Source: Gracilaria vermiculophylla (Eukaryota; Rhodophyta; Florideophyceae; Gracilariales; Gracilariaceae). From it: 64,000 bases of DNA. The notes below the pieces were generated by a model. The model worked only from the letters and a program-made list of their open reading frames with translations, was not told the DNA's origin and did not search any database. The position numbers and the translations under genes are program-made. Shown here one piece after another: positions 41,331 through 53,259 of this stretch (position 1 is the stretch's first letter; every line of letters begins with the position of its first letter). The stretch lies in NCBI GenBank assembly GCA_019155205.2, contig JAHNZQ020000172.1, positions 2,284,065 to 2,348,064 on the forward strand, written 5' to 3'.

Positions 41331-42169
41331 TTTCAGTGTCGATGAAAACGACAGGAGAATTTGAATAATGTGTTACATCGAATTTTCCGAACCGTTTCGA
41401 ATGTTTCTTTTCTTCTTATTTCTATTTCCATTGAGACAAAGTCTGGCTTTCATGAGCTTTCGTTAATGTACTTAACTACTTTCCTTCTACGCGACATATG
41501 GATAGATCCCGTAAGTGTCTCTAGGCACCATGAAGGCATGTATTTCGACATGCACTTCGCTCCAAATCCTTATTAGTTTTTCTTCGACAACCTTATCCAA
41601 GATCCATTATGGCTCGTGGTCCATTTTTTTCCGAGTATCCTGTGCACTGCAAATTGCGCTGTAAATATCGTTCACCACGTGCTGCTCATCTGAGCGGAGC
41701 TCTACGTTTCTGCTATTTGGTGACCAATATCCGGGGTTCGGTTTCGAACGACTGCGGTACTGAGGAAGGATGAACAAGGCGGCAGGGTGGCTGACTCTAG
41801 CTGGGCAGTGGAGCAGCCCTGCTGAAATACATAGAGCAATATCTTTTCTACCTCTTTGAATTGCTCCGTTTGTTCCGCTATCGCGAGCGGGGGAGTATCG
41901 TCCGCGAGTACGTCTTCCGGGATGCCGTCTGGTGGCTCATCTTCCACCTTACTATTTAAGACCTGTCTCACAGGTTCGTATGCTACTCTCATAGGCGGGC
42001 CTCGATTAGATATAATGGATTGAACTTGGCAAGGTGTCGTGTTTTGGCACTGTGGCTTTGCCTCATCGAACAGGATCGTTCTGCAAAAAAATGTAATAAT
42101 ATACCCAACTGGCAGCCTTATGCTCGATAGTGAGCGTAGGAAAGAGGTGACCATTGACTGTTTTCAAAA

Positions 42170-42921
42170 TGTTTAGTAGTTCCCGCGTCGCTGTGGTGCG
42201 CTTATTCGCTTGGAGATTCTCTTCTGGGACTCTAGTCGAAGGTATCTTAGAAGGGAATGATGAATATTTTCTGGCGAGCTGGAATGCGCTTATTACAATA
42301 TTGCTATGGAACAAGTTAAAGAGAAAAGATGCAATTGAAACAAGAGTATTTGTAGCGGCAGTTGTTTTCTCTTTTGCGATACGCGATAGAACGGAAATTA
42401 AACAAGCCGTTGTTACGCTGCACCATTCTATTATTAGAAAAGCATCTCGCTGGTTGGTCTTCAGTCACGATGCCATGAGAGGATAGTAGCTTGGTGAGAA
42501 CTGGTTCAGTAAAACCGGGCTCAGCGCTAGAGAACTTCGGCGTGCCATGATAACATATCCATTCTATTTCTAGCTTGTTCGATACTTATTCCGCGTTCTT
42601 TTTAGCTACGATGATGAACTCTCCGTAGTTAGTTCCATTGTCGGCGACGTTCAAAACGTTATACTTTATCTCGCCAATGTGTTCTATGAACAAACCTATT
42701 TGTACTAATTCGTTGATTGCCTCTCTAGCGTGGCTGATCTATATCTTTTTCCGCGGAGCTGTTCGACAAGTCGATGCACAAATATCACGTGTACGATAGA
42801 TGGTTTCACACATGTAGTATAGGTTTTCGTCCTTTTTATTTTCTTCGTCGAGCAGGGCATTCATTTCGGTAGAATTGGCATGAGTAAACCGGTACATGGT
42901 TTTCAGTGCGTTTTTATCCAT
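42170..42921 (-). pseudogene. Integrase of copia-like relic 2
   Basis: 42921-42739 has the zinc region (MYRFTHANSTEMNALL with His, then CETIYRTRDICASTCRTAPR with Cys). The core continues with stops: NVADNGTNYGEFIIVA and a YHGTPKF block near 42.6-42.5 kb. Confidence 0.6.
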
Positions 42922-43099
42922 GTTCCCATCAGCATTTCCAAACAGCGTGAGATGAGGGAAAGCATGATGCTGAATAATGTACTTGCGAAGTGGGCCATCG
43001 CCGCAGCTATTGGGGACGATGTATGATTGGAAAACCGGTTAGCATTGTCCAACGGACGTCAAAAGCAGAATGTAGCTGGATTCGCGCTGGTAAAGGTGT

Positions 43100-44250
43100 C
43101 CGAGTGACGTTAAAGGTATGAGCCGATTACTAGTTGTGATAATCTACGAAAAATATCGAACTGAGTTGCTGTGGGGAGCCCGTTCAGATCATTGACGAAA
43201 AGAACCCAGCAACATACAGTCTGCCATACATGTGCTCCAGTATTGCCCCACCCGTGAAAGTAGAGGTCCTGAAGGGGCTCCAAGATCAACGGGATCCCGA
43301 GTGCATCACACAACGAGGTCGCGTCTTCATCGCCACCAGTTCACATTGGTGCTCCTTTTCCTGATATTTGGTGGAGGTCAGTGCGGAGCTCGCCTGAACT
43401 CACTGCGGCAAAAGCGATAATAAGACCTGCTCGTTCTTGTCGTCATCGATTTTAGTTGGGTCGTCATTCGAGACTCCTCTCGCTTTCTCAGATTTATTCT
43501 GAAAGCGTTTCTGAGCGTTTTCTCCGAACATTCTTCTCAGTACGTACCCCCATTCCAAGCTTTGCACATGCACCACAAGGAATCTTCTTTTCGAGCTGTT
43601 TAAAATACTTCCCTTTGCCAGGTTGGGAGCCCATTTCTTTCTTTCAAGCATGGAGCCTTGGAATTTAGGCTGGGACCCAAGATTATTTTTCTGCTGCACG
43701 TGGTCCACATTTTATAGATATTCAGGCGCAATACCCTGGGAGAACATGGGAGCTTTACAGGATCGCTAATCTTGAATCTTTTTAACCTCATCATTTACTT
43801 TAATCTTTAGAAATATGAGGTTTTTAACCTCTTTCTTGCTCATGGTCGTAATTAGTGTGGCTAAAGACTCCCATTCGACGTCTTAGACAACGCGTTGGGC
43901 AGATCGATCATACTTAAACGCGTTTCTCAAAGAGGATAGCTGTAATACGCGAGAATCCATTGTGTCAGATATACAGTTGGCGTTATGAAGCATTTGTATC
44001 GCGAGCTGGGTACTCTTGGCATCGCTAAAGGCTCCTATGTGATTTTTAAAGCGCTCAATTTCACCAAAAAGTCGGCTTGCAAAGCCCGAAACCTTTCGTT
44101 ATGTCGTCGTTCACATTCTTGAATGGCGGTTAGTAAATATTCCTCTCTTGCATTATTCCGTCGTACTGTTCATGGATATCATTTTGGGAATGGTCTCATT
44201 CAGAGGCTAATTGTTCTGTTCTTCTGGCCATCTGTCAAGGCATAGAACAC
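43100..44250 (-). pseudogene. Gag/protease remnants of copia-like relic 2
   Basis: Short minus-strand open pieces, the best being 43708-43400 (basic, Lys/Asn/Asp-rich, with VVHVQSLEWGYVLRRMF). Assigned by position between the copia integrase and the element's expected 5' end; domain similarity is weak. Confidence 0.4.
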
Positions 44251-45276
44251 CCGAATTTTCTGCTTTTTTCAGCATTTCCTATGCTGTCTCATTGCATACT
44301 ATGTAGATGTTATGTGCGGCCCCTTCGTAGATTACTTTTCGCTTGTATCAACCTTTGAAAACTTCATCATTATACTCAACCACCAACACAACGCATCGCG
44401 GAAGCAAACTTTTGAAGTCACGTTCGTATCAAACGTCGGCGTGTGGTTGGGACTGCTGCTTTATTCTGCAGATACAGACTCTTCTAGGCCCAAAACTGTC
44501 ACAGTTGGGTTATTGTAGTGCTTCATGACGTAGAGATGTGTAGAATTTGGTTTTGGGCTATCAAACAGGTCAGCGCAATGCTGGGCTTGTTGCTAATGTC
44601 TCGCGACTTCATCGGGCTAGCTCGGGTTAGGTCTAGGGCTTTGTATTTTCACGCTAGTGCCCGTTCGCGTGGCTGCTGTCTGGCGTCGTTCATGTTGATA
44701 TTTGTAATCGCAGCTTTCGCCTATTAAAACTTGTATTATTCTGTAGCTTTTTGATTTGTTTTAAACCACTTCTAATTCATAGAGCACTCCGTGCTCTGCA
44801 GCAGCGTGGGCTTACAACTGTGAAGGTAACAACTGTGGCGTGAAACGAAAATAATTCAATCAATAAAAGTCTCCGCCATCTAGCCCTTTCGTCTAGTATG
44901 CACTGAGCATTGTATCCCCACTCCAAGCCTGACCGGGTTTTGCACATATAATGCGACCTTTCCTTGCCAGTAGATGTGCACTTAGTCATAAGCGGGTTCA
45001 CACCAGAATTCCAGAAAAAGCTTGTGTAGAAGCATATCAAACTCCCATAGGGTGTGCATGTCACAAATGAACACCAATACTTTTTTTTCTGGACGTTTAA
45101 AAACTGAAACAGAGCCATTCGCAATAGGATTTTTTAATTAAGGGAACTGAGTGCTATTTATAAGGATCCTTTTTTGGCATGTTCCTTATTTTGAAATAAA
45201 ATGCTCATTTCAAAAATAGACCCTAGCATGTTTGAACTCATCTGCTTCGCTCTATTCTACCACCAGGCATTCCATC
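44251..45276. other. Spacer without recognised gene
   Basis: About 1 kb, AT-rich. A minus-strand open frame at 44777-45124 is Cys-rich but unrecognised and may be another gag scrap. Confidence 0.35.
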
Positions 45277-46508
45277 ATGGACGAGGACTCTGACAAAGAC
45301 ACCTCCACCGTTATGGCATTTATGTCACAATTTGTAGATCAACAGCTGCACACAGAGCGTCTTTTGCAGCAAGGAAACATTGCCGTAAATAATACTATTC
45401 GTTCTACTACACACAAATCTGATCACGAGGAAAGTGAAACTTTTATCTCACGAGCGGGACGAGGTAACACCCATTTGCTCCACAAGGCCACTTACGTCCG
45501 CCGGCACCCTTCAAGTATATACAACTACGTGCGCTTTTAAAACGCCGACATACATCTCTTTTACAAGACCACGCATTTAAATCTTACAGAGTTTGACAGT
45601 TTACACCACTTGGCTGAAGTAGAACTCCACAAATCATTCGACGTTCGCCATCAATTCCATCCAGAGACAGTAAGATTCCCAAGGAAGAGAAAGTTGAAAA
45701 CGCAGGAAGTACTGTTCTTTCCATTCGACGTTTTTTGAGGATCGAACCAAGGAAATCACGGTCTGAAGCACATGGAATTGAAGTATGGAATGTCTGTTGG
45801 TAGCGTTTCAAATTAAGTCAGACACGGATTAATGGCTTCAAAATGGAGTCTGGACGAAGTCAGGCCAAGACTTGCGCGATGGCCATCTGATGACGAATGG
45901 TTAAAAATAGAGGGACTTTTGATAGGATTTACTTTCTGTGTTTTTTTCGATGGTGGTAACAAAAGCAAGCGATGGCGTCCGGGTGACGCAAAGGAGCAGG
46001 AAATGGCGTACGATAGGTACGAGAAGTCCCACTGCTGGGCTTAATTGGTGTTCTGTGACATATTGGGAAGGTTTATTCCAGTGAAGACTAGTGATAATGG
46101 TGCAGAATCCGATCGTAGCTTGTACACTACCTCAAATGTGTATCGTAACCGCGAGGCATACATTGCGGATGAGCAACATGGAATGGCTGATATGGGGTTT
46201 GCTGGTGAAGGTGAGCTTGCAGTCTCATACAAACGGACTGAAAGTACATTTCTTTGTTGTATAGAACTGAGCACAGTAAGGACATACGGAAGTAAAGGAT
46301 GGTTAAGGAGTGAGAAATAGGGTTTATTTACAACAGATATAGATTGTTCCTTGGGCGGTGGCCTTTTGAGAAAGATCTGTCTCCTATTGCGTACGGCACT
46401 GTTGTCATGGTGGCAAACTGGCAGGTTTACCGTAGTGGATTCGCGCTCCAACCCAGAGACAGATATATGGAAAATCTTGAACGAGCCGACCGTTCGGATG
46501 ATGTGTAA
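45277..46508 (+). pseudogene. DDE transposase (Harbinger/IS5-like) pseudogene
   Basis: Begins at an ATG (MDEDSDKDTSTVMAFMSQF) and ends at TAA 46506-46508, through at least three frame breaks. Recognisable parts are TEFDSLHHLAEVELHKSFDV, WPSDDEWLKIEG, FCVFFDGGNKSKRWRPGD (first catalytic Asp), YDRYEKSHCW, FCDILGRFIPVKTSDNGAE with a second Asp, QHGMADMGFAGEGELAV, and in a shifted frame YRLFLGRWPFEKDLSPIAYG to the end. This is the DDE_4-type fold, a different lineage from the enzyme at 32443-33971. It would be a cut-and-paste transposase. Terminal repeats were not found. Confidence 0.65.
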
Positions 46509-46512
46509 CGTG

Positions 46513-46573
46513 AGTGGCGGGTCAAGTCCTTCGCTTCGCTACGGACTTGGTGCACAACGCTCGACGCGCCACT
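46513..46573. repeat. Compound inverted repeat after the DDE pseudogene
   Basis: Outer arms AGTGGCG (46513-46519) and CGCCACT (46567-46573); inner arms CAAGTCC (46523-46529) and GGACTTG (46543-46549). It starts five bases after the transposase stop, between two convergent reading frames. It could form a 3'-end structure. Confidence 0.55.
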
Positions 46574-47618
46574 TAATCTTTCGCTTAGCTCCATTGGTTC
46601 CTTCAGCCTCATCCGCTGCTTCCGATCGCGACCGCACAGCCACGTGTTCTGTGTTCGACTGAGTTCCAGTAGCACAAGGAGAGTTGATAACGAGTTCCTT
46701 GGCGAGCAGGTATGAATTCATGTTGAGCAGTGGTTGCCTAGTTGACGCCATAGAAGGTAGCGTGGTTGTGGAGATGCTTGGAATAGGATGGTTGTTCTTC
46801 TGTGCATAAAGCGCAAGAAAGAAACTAAACTTTTCTGTCTTTCTTCCAGATACGGTGACGCTACCCATTGCTGCATTCGCGCTAATGGTTCAAATCATTA
46901 GAAGATGTCGATATGCTGCGCGGTGCTCCTCCACTCATTTCTTCCTGATCTTCGTTTTCTCTTTCTTCTCTTCCTTATAGTCCGCGGTTTGATTTGCGAT
47001 TCGTTTGACATTATCTCTACGAGATTCCTGACTTCTCGAAAGTGTTTTTGCTGAGCTGTCCTCTGTTGTAACAATATTTTTCTCTGATTCTATTATGAAT
47101 TCAAGAAGAGCTTGGTCTAAGGGATGCCGGGTATCTCCTTCTTTTTTACCTGCTCGTACAGCGGCAAATATCATCGTAGTATCTCCATCTGTATCGTCCC
47201 CAACATGAACATTTTTGGCCTGTTTCAAAGCAACAGACGCTATGTATTGCACGAATGAAGCTTTCACGGTTTCCGTGCACCCTCAACGCCATGAAGCTCC
47301 ATACGAAAGCTGTTCTTTGAGAACTTCTTGGTGTGTTACGTGACTTTGTGCAGCGTTTTTTGCTACTGGAGAGCTTTTGTTTTCGAGTGTTTTTGCTTTC
47401 TGCGTTTGTGCGCCGAAAGGTAAAAGTTGTCGTAAAATCCATGCTTTTTCAAGCTTGTTAGGCACAAAATGTTGGTTTGTCGTGGAGCGCGATGGAGTGG
47501 TGGTTGGACGCGGCTGGTCGGAGCATGTGTTGCATGACTCTGCTGCCGAATGGTTCCCTTTTCCGTTTGCATTTGGAGAGAGACTGCTCTGGGTTGGAAT
47601 CATGGCGTTTGAGTCCAT
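46539..47618 (-). pseudogene. Possible accessory protein of the DDE element, broken
   Basis: Three minus-strand open pieces (47618-47283, 47267-46935, 46868-46539), convergent with the transposase. The first starts at an ATG (MDSNAMIPTQSSLSPN) and is Ser/Thr/Asn-rich. The second has helical sequence (ALLEFIIESEKNIVTTED) and a Lys-rich end. I recognise no domain. Two-gene elements of the Harbinger type carry such a second gene, so this may be its remnant. Assignment is by position only. Confidence 0.35.
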
Positions 47619-48940
47619 GTCTTGGTTGAAATGCAGCTCGGGCTGGGATCTTGAAGCTTAATAATGCTGGGATAACTCCGATCAGACTTACTAGAATAAC
47701 ACTTTCAGGCACTAATTCAAAACAGAAGAACATTTTAACACAAGTTCTACTTCAAAATTAAAACGGGTGCGGATGCTATTCACTAAGTTATCTCCTAGAT
47801 AAGCTTCATTTCTCTTAATTAGAAATTCCTGATACACTCGTAGTTGTTTGAAACATCAACACCCTCAAAATCAAATTGTTTCCTTAACATAGAAAAAAAT
47901 AGTTAAAAAGACATAACTTAAACATAGATTTTAGCAAGTTTTGCTATCAATTTTTTTTACTATTTGATAGCGTTGATAGAATTCTCGATTTTGTATTCAT
48001 TGCAGTACAATGCGTGCGCACGCAGAGCTGATTAGTAGGTTCGTGGCGGCAGAATGTTTTAAGGAGCGTTATTGTGGCTTGACTTAAAAGTATATTCCAG
48101 TTGCTACCAAACAATAGAAAGGACAGGACCAGAACAACTGTAGATACAAAACGACAGATAAACACATTTCAAGTGATTGGTAGGCGGCATTCAGCACCTG
48201 AAAGACATTAAGGCGTTTGAGAAAGGTGCCTAACCTTGCAAATCTCCTGGTTGACTGCATAAACCACATCGGTTAAGAATTTTGATAGAAGTTGTGCCTT
48301 TTTTAAATCAGTATGGGCAAAAAAGCAGACGCGCTTCTTGAAATATGGGTCAAAGCTCCGCCCTCACTTTAATTCATCTACGTGTTTATAATACTCCCTC
48401 GGAGATAACTGCTATGATGCTTTCCGTAGTATAGCGGCATTAATAAAAATCTATCCATGGTACGTAAATTGCTGCTTGTAACTAAAAAGTGGCAGCGTCA
48501 TTGTCACGGTGCATGCTCGAGTATCAAAAATATCATTTACGATATAAAATTGAATTGCAACCCCGTTTTTCTGGGTATTCCGGCACATGGGCTCGTATAG
48601 CAAAATGCGCAGGTGGAAATATATATGTATAAATCATGCGTGAGTGATCGGCGTCACGCGTCCTACTCGTGTGACCCGGTGCCTGGTACAGTGCACTGCG
48701 GTCGCCCAAATGGCAAGGATTTTATTTATTTATTTAGGACTTTTCCTGTTTTTTCCATTAGGGCTACAGTACTTGAGGGCGTTGGCATCCCTGCTGTCAC
48801 CCTCAGTAATAGGAAATCAAGGTTCCAGCCTTGCGATTTCCTCACACGTCAGTATCTGCCTCTTGCAAGTGATATCCCGTAGCGTACGGTTGCTCATCCT
48901 CCTTGTTCGCTGAGAGAGCCTTTTCTTGGGTATATTACCA
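47619..48940. other. AT-rich spacer
   Basis: About 1.3 kb, AT-rich, with no recognised gene, RNA or repeat. Confidence 0.35.
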
Positions 48941-49680
48941 GTTTCACTGTGCTTGGTCCTTGTATAAGGATCTTTACGATTTCAATCGTCTGCCGCACGG
49001 CTATCTCCCTTTCTTTCCACATTGATGGCATTTCTTTTGAAGTGTAACGCCCTCCAGGGCGGTTTTTCATTGGCTCTTTGCCGACCTACCGGATTCCGGC
49101 TAGATGTATATATAAGAAAGGTTAATGGCACCGGCGCGAATGGTGTCCGTTTGCGCGGTGGAATCCAAAGTAACCTACTCGGAGCGTGTCGCCCGCCGTG
49201 GCACGCGCGCGGCAGCTGCGCGCGGCCCGATGGTTTCAGTATGAACCACGGCTGGCGCCTGCCTTGCACGGTTTTTTTAGTCCTTTTCCCTATTTTAATT
49301 ATTTAGTTGTCTGGGCCAGTTCGGCCCGAGAGTTTCAGTTCTTAGCACCACGGCATTTTGGCCGTCGCGCCCAGTCAACCGTCTCAAATACTATCTTCGG
49401 TGTAAACGTGCCGCCCACGCGGGTAACTCTCTCCACTTCTCAGAACAACGTCGTGGGCAATGGAAATCGACCGCCTGTGACGCCGAGAACCATTTTCTAG
49501 ACAATGCTTCTCTTCTTTCAGGTTCGCCCTCGTGCAAGGCTATCCCCACCGGACCTCCGGTTTTCCCCTTTCGGACTACGACCGCCACGCGCTCAACACG
49601 GCTTGCCGTATACCCACGTGGCCCAATATATTACCAGGCCGCGTCCAGAGAGCCGGATATGTTACAGGGGTATCTCACCG
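48941..49680 (+). promoter_or_regulatory. GC-rich LTR- or leader-like region with TATA box
   Basis: Composition switches to GC-rich. TATATATAAG at about 49107-49116 is a good TATA box. A pyrimidine run and TTCTTTCAG near 49515-49523 looks like a splice acceptor. It directly abuts the LTR of the large gypsy element, but I do not find a second copy at the element's other end. It shares layout, and a few words such as CCACGTGGC and GGCCGCGTC, with 26.8-27.75 kb. Confidence 0.35.
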
Positions 49681-50235
49681 TGTGATACCGTCAGTTCTCC
49701 TTTCGATGTGGTAGTGCGCAACATCCCCTACGAGGTTTTGTTGACTCCAAAAGCGCGAGTCCCTGAAGGTCGTCTCCGGTAATCACGGTCAAAATCCGTG
49801 GGAATTCTGAAAGGTGATCCGCAAACACCATGCAAAGAGGTAGGTTCAATGGCAGGAAAATTTAGCTACAGGCTCTGTTACGAGACGAACTGGAGATCGG
49901 CGGCTTAGAGACCTAGAATCTTCAACAACAGTCTCCAACCGGAAAAATAGATTTTTACTCTAGGGTGCATGGTTTATGCCCCCAGAGGTGGAGCTCGACT
50001 GGCAGATTTACGAACATGCCGGGAGCCCGCCTCGGCAGGTATCACTACTGTAATAATTACCTGCACAAAGTGACTAAAATAAATATATATTCTACCGTTC
50101 CTCAGGGATACTGTAGCGCTTGCGTTCCGAATTATGCACCACGTGGCTCAGTTAATAAAGTACCAGCCCTTCTACGTAATATCACTCCATACGCCACTCC
50201 ACAATATCAGGCTAGGATTTACTGTACTACATACA
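49681..50235 (-). repeat. 3' LTR of the chromovirus
   Basis: On the minus strand it begins TGTATGTAGTACAG after the purine tract and ends GGTATCACA. It aligns with 59459-60015; shared blocks include CCGTCAGTTCTCCTTTC, GGTCTCCGGTAATC-like and GCACCACGTGGCTC. AATAAA occurs inside on the plus strand. Confidence 0.8.
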
Positions 50236-50834
50236 ACCTTTCCTGAATTGCACGACGTCCTTAAGGTGCATCTTTGCATGGCACGGTCCGTAGGTGCCCC
50301 GTACAGGTGCTGATGTCAGAGCGATATTTCGCGATGTAACAAATCTTCTCCTTCAGGCGTTACTCCATACAATCCTATTCCCGCACGGCATACCAACCGT
50401 GGGCTTGTGCGTCTACGTTGAGGCGGTTCAGGGCCTCTACTCTTCTCGACTTCTTCGCATCACTCCTTCTTGGTGCAAATTAGTGGTGCGCGAGCGCCCG
50501 GCATTCCGATTCTCTCGAGGATCCCTTTTTGGACCCACCTACGCTGTCGCGTCCGCTCGTTCATTCCCTATGAAGGTGCCTCCTCTCATGATTTTTTCTC
50601 CTGCGCCCCTGTATGTCTCCACTGGTTATGAACTCTCTCCTAGCCCCGGTGCTCCATACCTCGCCTGCCTCCGGTCGTCTATTCTCTGCATGCATTCCAT
50701 GATAGCGTCTCGACGTGGCTCAATCCCCGTTCAGGCGTATAATCCCACGCCGCTCCCCAAGTGGCGTCAGATCACTCTCCTCATGTGCTACGACACGTCC
50801 TGTCGCAATTCTTTCAGGTACGTACACCTTCGGC

Positions 50835-52609
50835 ATGGCTACTCCAGCCCAGGTGCCTACATCACCGTCCGATCGTGAGGGGTATCATACCTTTAACAGT
50901 GTACCATTTCGCCCGGTGGAGCACTTCGACCATCGTGCCATGCGGGTCTTCGTGCCTTTTCATGACAGGCGCGTCAGTATCCCGTGCCCCGTGGAGGACT
51001 ATATCCACTCTTTTAGACCGTACCTTCAGGCGGTGCGATTCCGCGCCGTACCGGAGGTATTTTGGAACGACCAGAAGCGGAACCGGGTGGACGCCTTTCG
51101 CGCTCACTGGCTCCACACTCCGGTGCACGTTGACAACGCTCCAACCACGGTGGGGCACTATGACACTCCGTATCTCAGGTGTGCCAAAGAGCAAGAGATC
51201 CAAGCTCGACGCCAAGTACCCCTCTACAAGGAAACTTCACACCAACAAGCAGGGTGGCCCGGAAGCATCGCCGATGGTCGCTCCGCCCTTGCAGGGCTGC
51301 CCTTCGATCCTCTTGACGATCACATCTACTGGCTCAACCGCAATTGATGGCGGACGAACCTTGCGGATGAGACCCGAATGCTCACTGTCTTTGGGTAGTT
51401 CCATGGTTGGAAAAACCCAGAGCTCCAAAACATGCCCTCGGGGTAACGTCCGAAGTATTACCTCAAGGTGAACGACACTTAGAGGGACCATCGGGTATCT
51501 CCGCACCTCTGTGTGGCGACGCCCACTACCTTGGGCAACACACCTCGGAGGTTCTGGATCCCCATAACTCGTTAGGTCGTTTCGTCATGTTGATTGCCTC
51601 GACGGAGTTCGCGGTCGGCACGCTGATGACGTATCTCCAGGCAGCGGACGAAAGCGTCACATCTTAGACTCGGTGCCTTGACGGTCGCCTCTATTGGGAT
51701 TCTTTGTACCAGCCAAGCCCCGGACGTTTGCTCCTCTTGTGGGCGTCGATTATCCGGGTCCGGCGCTCCTTGGGAATCCGAAACTTGATCAAGGGCATCA
51801 CGTGGAGCCAATCGGAGGCGTAGACGTTGCTAGATTATAACCTGCAGGGGGCGTGGAATGACACGCCGGGCTTTTTCTGGTATGACTATGGCGAAGACAA
51901 GTTCCACCCTATCGTGAGAAGCCCCGAAGGAGACGATGACAGGCGAGCCTACCCGGCCTTTCCCCGTCTTGCCTCCTCCCAGGTTTTTCAGGTGCCACGG
52001 CTCTATGTCCCCGACTATGATCCCATGGTGGAAAGCCTGGCGACTCGCGCGCCCCGTTGGACACCGTCTCTATCACAAGATGTGGCTGAGCTCTCTGAAT
52101 GGAGGACGCAGCGTCCAGCCTCGATGCCGGGTCCTCTCGCAGTGGTGGCCCCGGTGTCTCCAATGCAAGAGGACAAGATTACCCCTGTCGCGGTTGCATA
52201 GGCCCCAGTGGTGCAACCCCGACTGTAGAGTGTCCCAGTGCTCGGTGTTCAGTCTCGCCGGGGGAGCGTTCCGGGTCCCGTACTACCGCCACCTCTGGTG
52301 TCACTTACTCTGTCCTTGGCCCTGCCGACCCCTTTGATGTATGCAGAATCTCTTCGGGAGGCCCATTTCCCAGCCGGTCCGCCGTCTACGACTCGTTCCG
52401 TGGCGGTTGTCGTTACGTCGACAAGGGTTGCCGTTTCTGATGCACTGTCGGGCGGGTTATCCTTTGGACGTCTGGGTGTTGCCTTCTCGGAGTTAGTGCA
52501 GGAGTGCATAGTGAAGGGCCGTATTGCTCCGGCTTCTCCTGTAGAGGCTCTGCGCGAGGCTCGTATAAGGTTCCTGGAACGCAACAGGGCCAAAACGGAC
52601 CAAGCCTAG
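50835..52609 (+). pseudogene. Antisense accessory ORF of the chromovirus
   Basis: Plus-strand reading frames opposite to pol orientation. The first runs from ATG 50835 (MATPAQVPTSPSDREGYHTF) to 51347 and has protein-like composition (FRPVEHFDHRAMRVFVPFHD, VEDYIHSFRPYLQAVRF). After stops it seems to resume in 51827-52201 (DTPGFFWYDYGEDKFHPI, SQVFQVPRLYVPDYDPM) and 52238-52609 (a helical, basic end with ALREARIRFLERNRAKTD). A TTCTTTCAG acceptor-like site lies just before the ATG. I recognise no family. Whether the pieces were once one protein is an inference. Confidence 0.45.
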
Positions 52610-53037
52610 ATGGCGGCCATCAAGGAAAGCCTGGCGGAGTTCTTCAAAAGCCAGGCGCTCACAGCAAAAGCTCGCCTCAAAGTAGAGTATGAAACGGGAC
52701 TCGGTGACTTGTAGTTGAAAGAAACCCTAGCGATGGGAGTTAGTCCCTGGTAGAGGCGAAACAAAAGATCCTTGCGTTGGAACAGAAGCTCCGTGAACGA
52801 TATTTGAAGGACAACTGAGCCATGCCCGCGCCCTAAGCCACACGTAATGCCGCCGCGGGAGCGTGCTAAAAGAGTGCAGCGGCGTCTTGGAGGCGATTAT
52901 GGAAAATCCAGGTGAGGGATAGATGGCGCAGACGCAAAAGAACTCCGATTGGGCCCCCCTCTCCCTTTCCTAAACGGAATCGCCTATGTGGAGATGCTTT
53001 TCCGCACCAGATTGGCATGGTATCCTCTGATGAAGTT
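52610..53037. other. Spacer between antisense ORF and chromodomain
   Basis: About 430 bases between the convergent ends of the antisense ORF (+) and the pol polyprotein (-). No gene recognised. Confidence 0.4.
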
Positions 53038-53256
53038 CTACAAGATGTGTCCTGGAGGTTCTCCTGTGTCGTCCTGTGAAGTGTACCCGTACCAGTGGAC
53101 GCGGTACAGTATTCCTGCGGGGGTTTGTCTGTGGGAGACGATATGGTCTACTGCGAAGAGGATATCACCTTCAGGGGTCATGATCGCGTCTGGAGCCTCC
53201 AGCAATGGCTCACCTAAAGGGTTAATGAGGTTTCCAGTATCCAGCAGTGTCTGCAC
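53038..53256 (-). pseudogene. Chromodomain at the end of the gypsy integrase
   Basis: PDAIMTPEGDILFAVDHIVS, then RQTPAGILYRVHWYGYTSQD, matches the chromodomain pattern (V-D-x-I-V, L-Y-R-V-x-W-x-G-Y, D-x-T-x-E-P) found at the C-terminus of chromovirus integrases, where it directs insertion to modified histones. This marks the element as a chromovirus. Confidence 0.75.
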
Positions 53257-53259
53257 TTT

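Larger units (their letters stand above)
38874..44250 (-). mobile_element. Ty1/copia-like retrotransposon relic 2, with mariner insertion
   Basis: Minus-strand order is gag remnants (about 44.2-43.4 kb), integrase (about 42.92-42.2 kb), linker (42154-41702), RT (about 41.33-40.69 kb) and RNase H (39176-38874), which is the Ty1/copia order. A Tc1/mariner element (39201-40477) lies between RT and RNase H. Every domain has stops or frameshifts. LTRs were not identified, so the outer limits are approximate. Confidence 0.72.
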
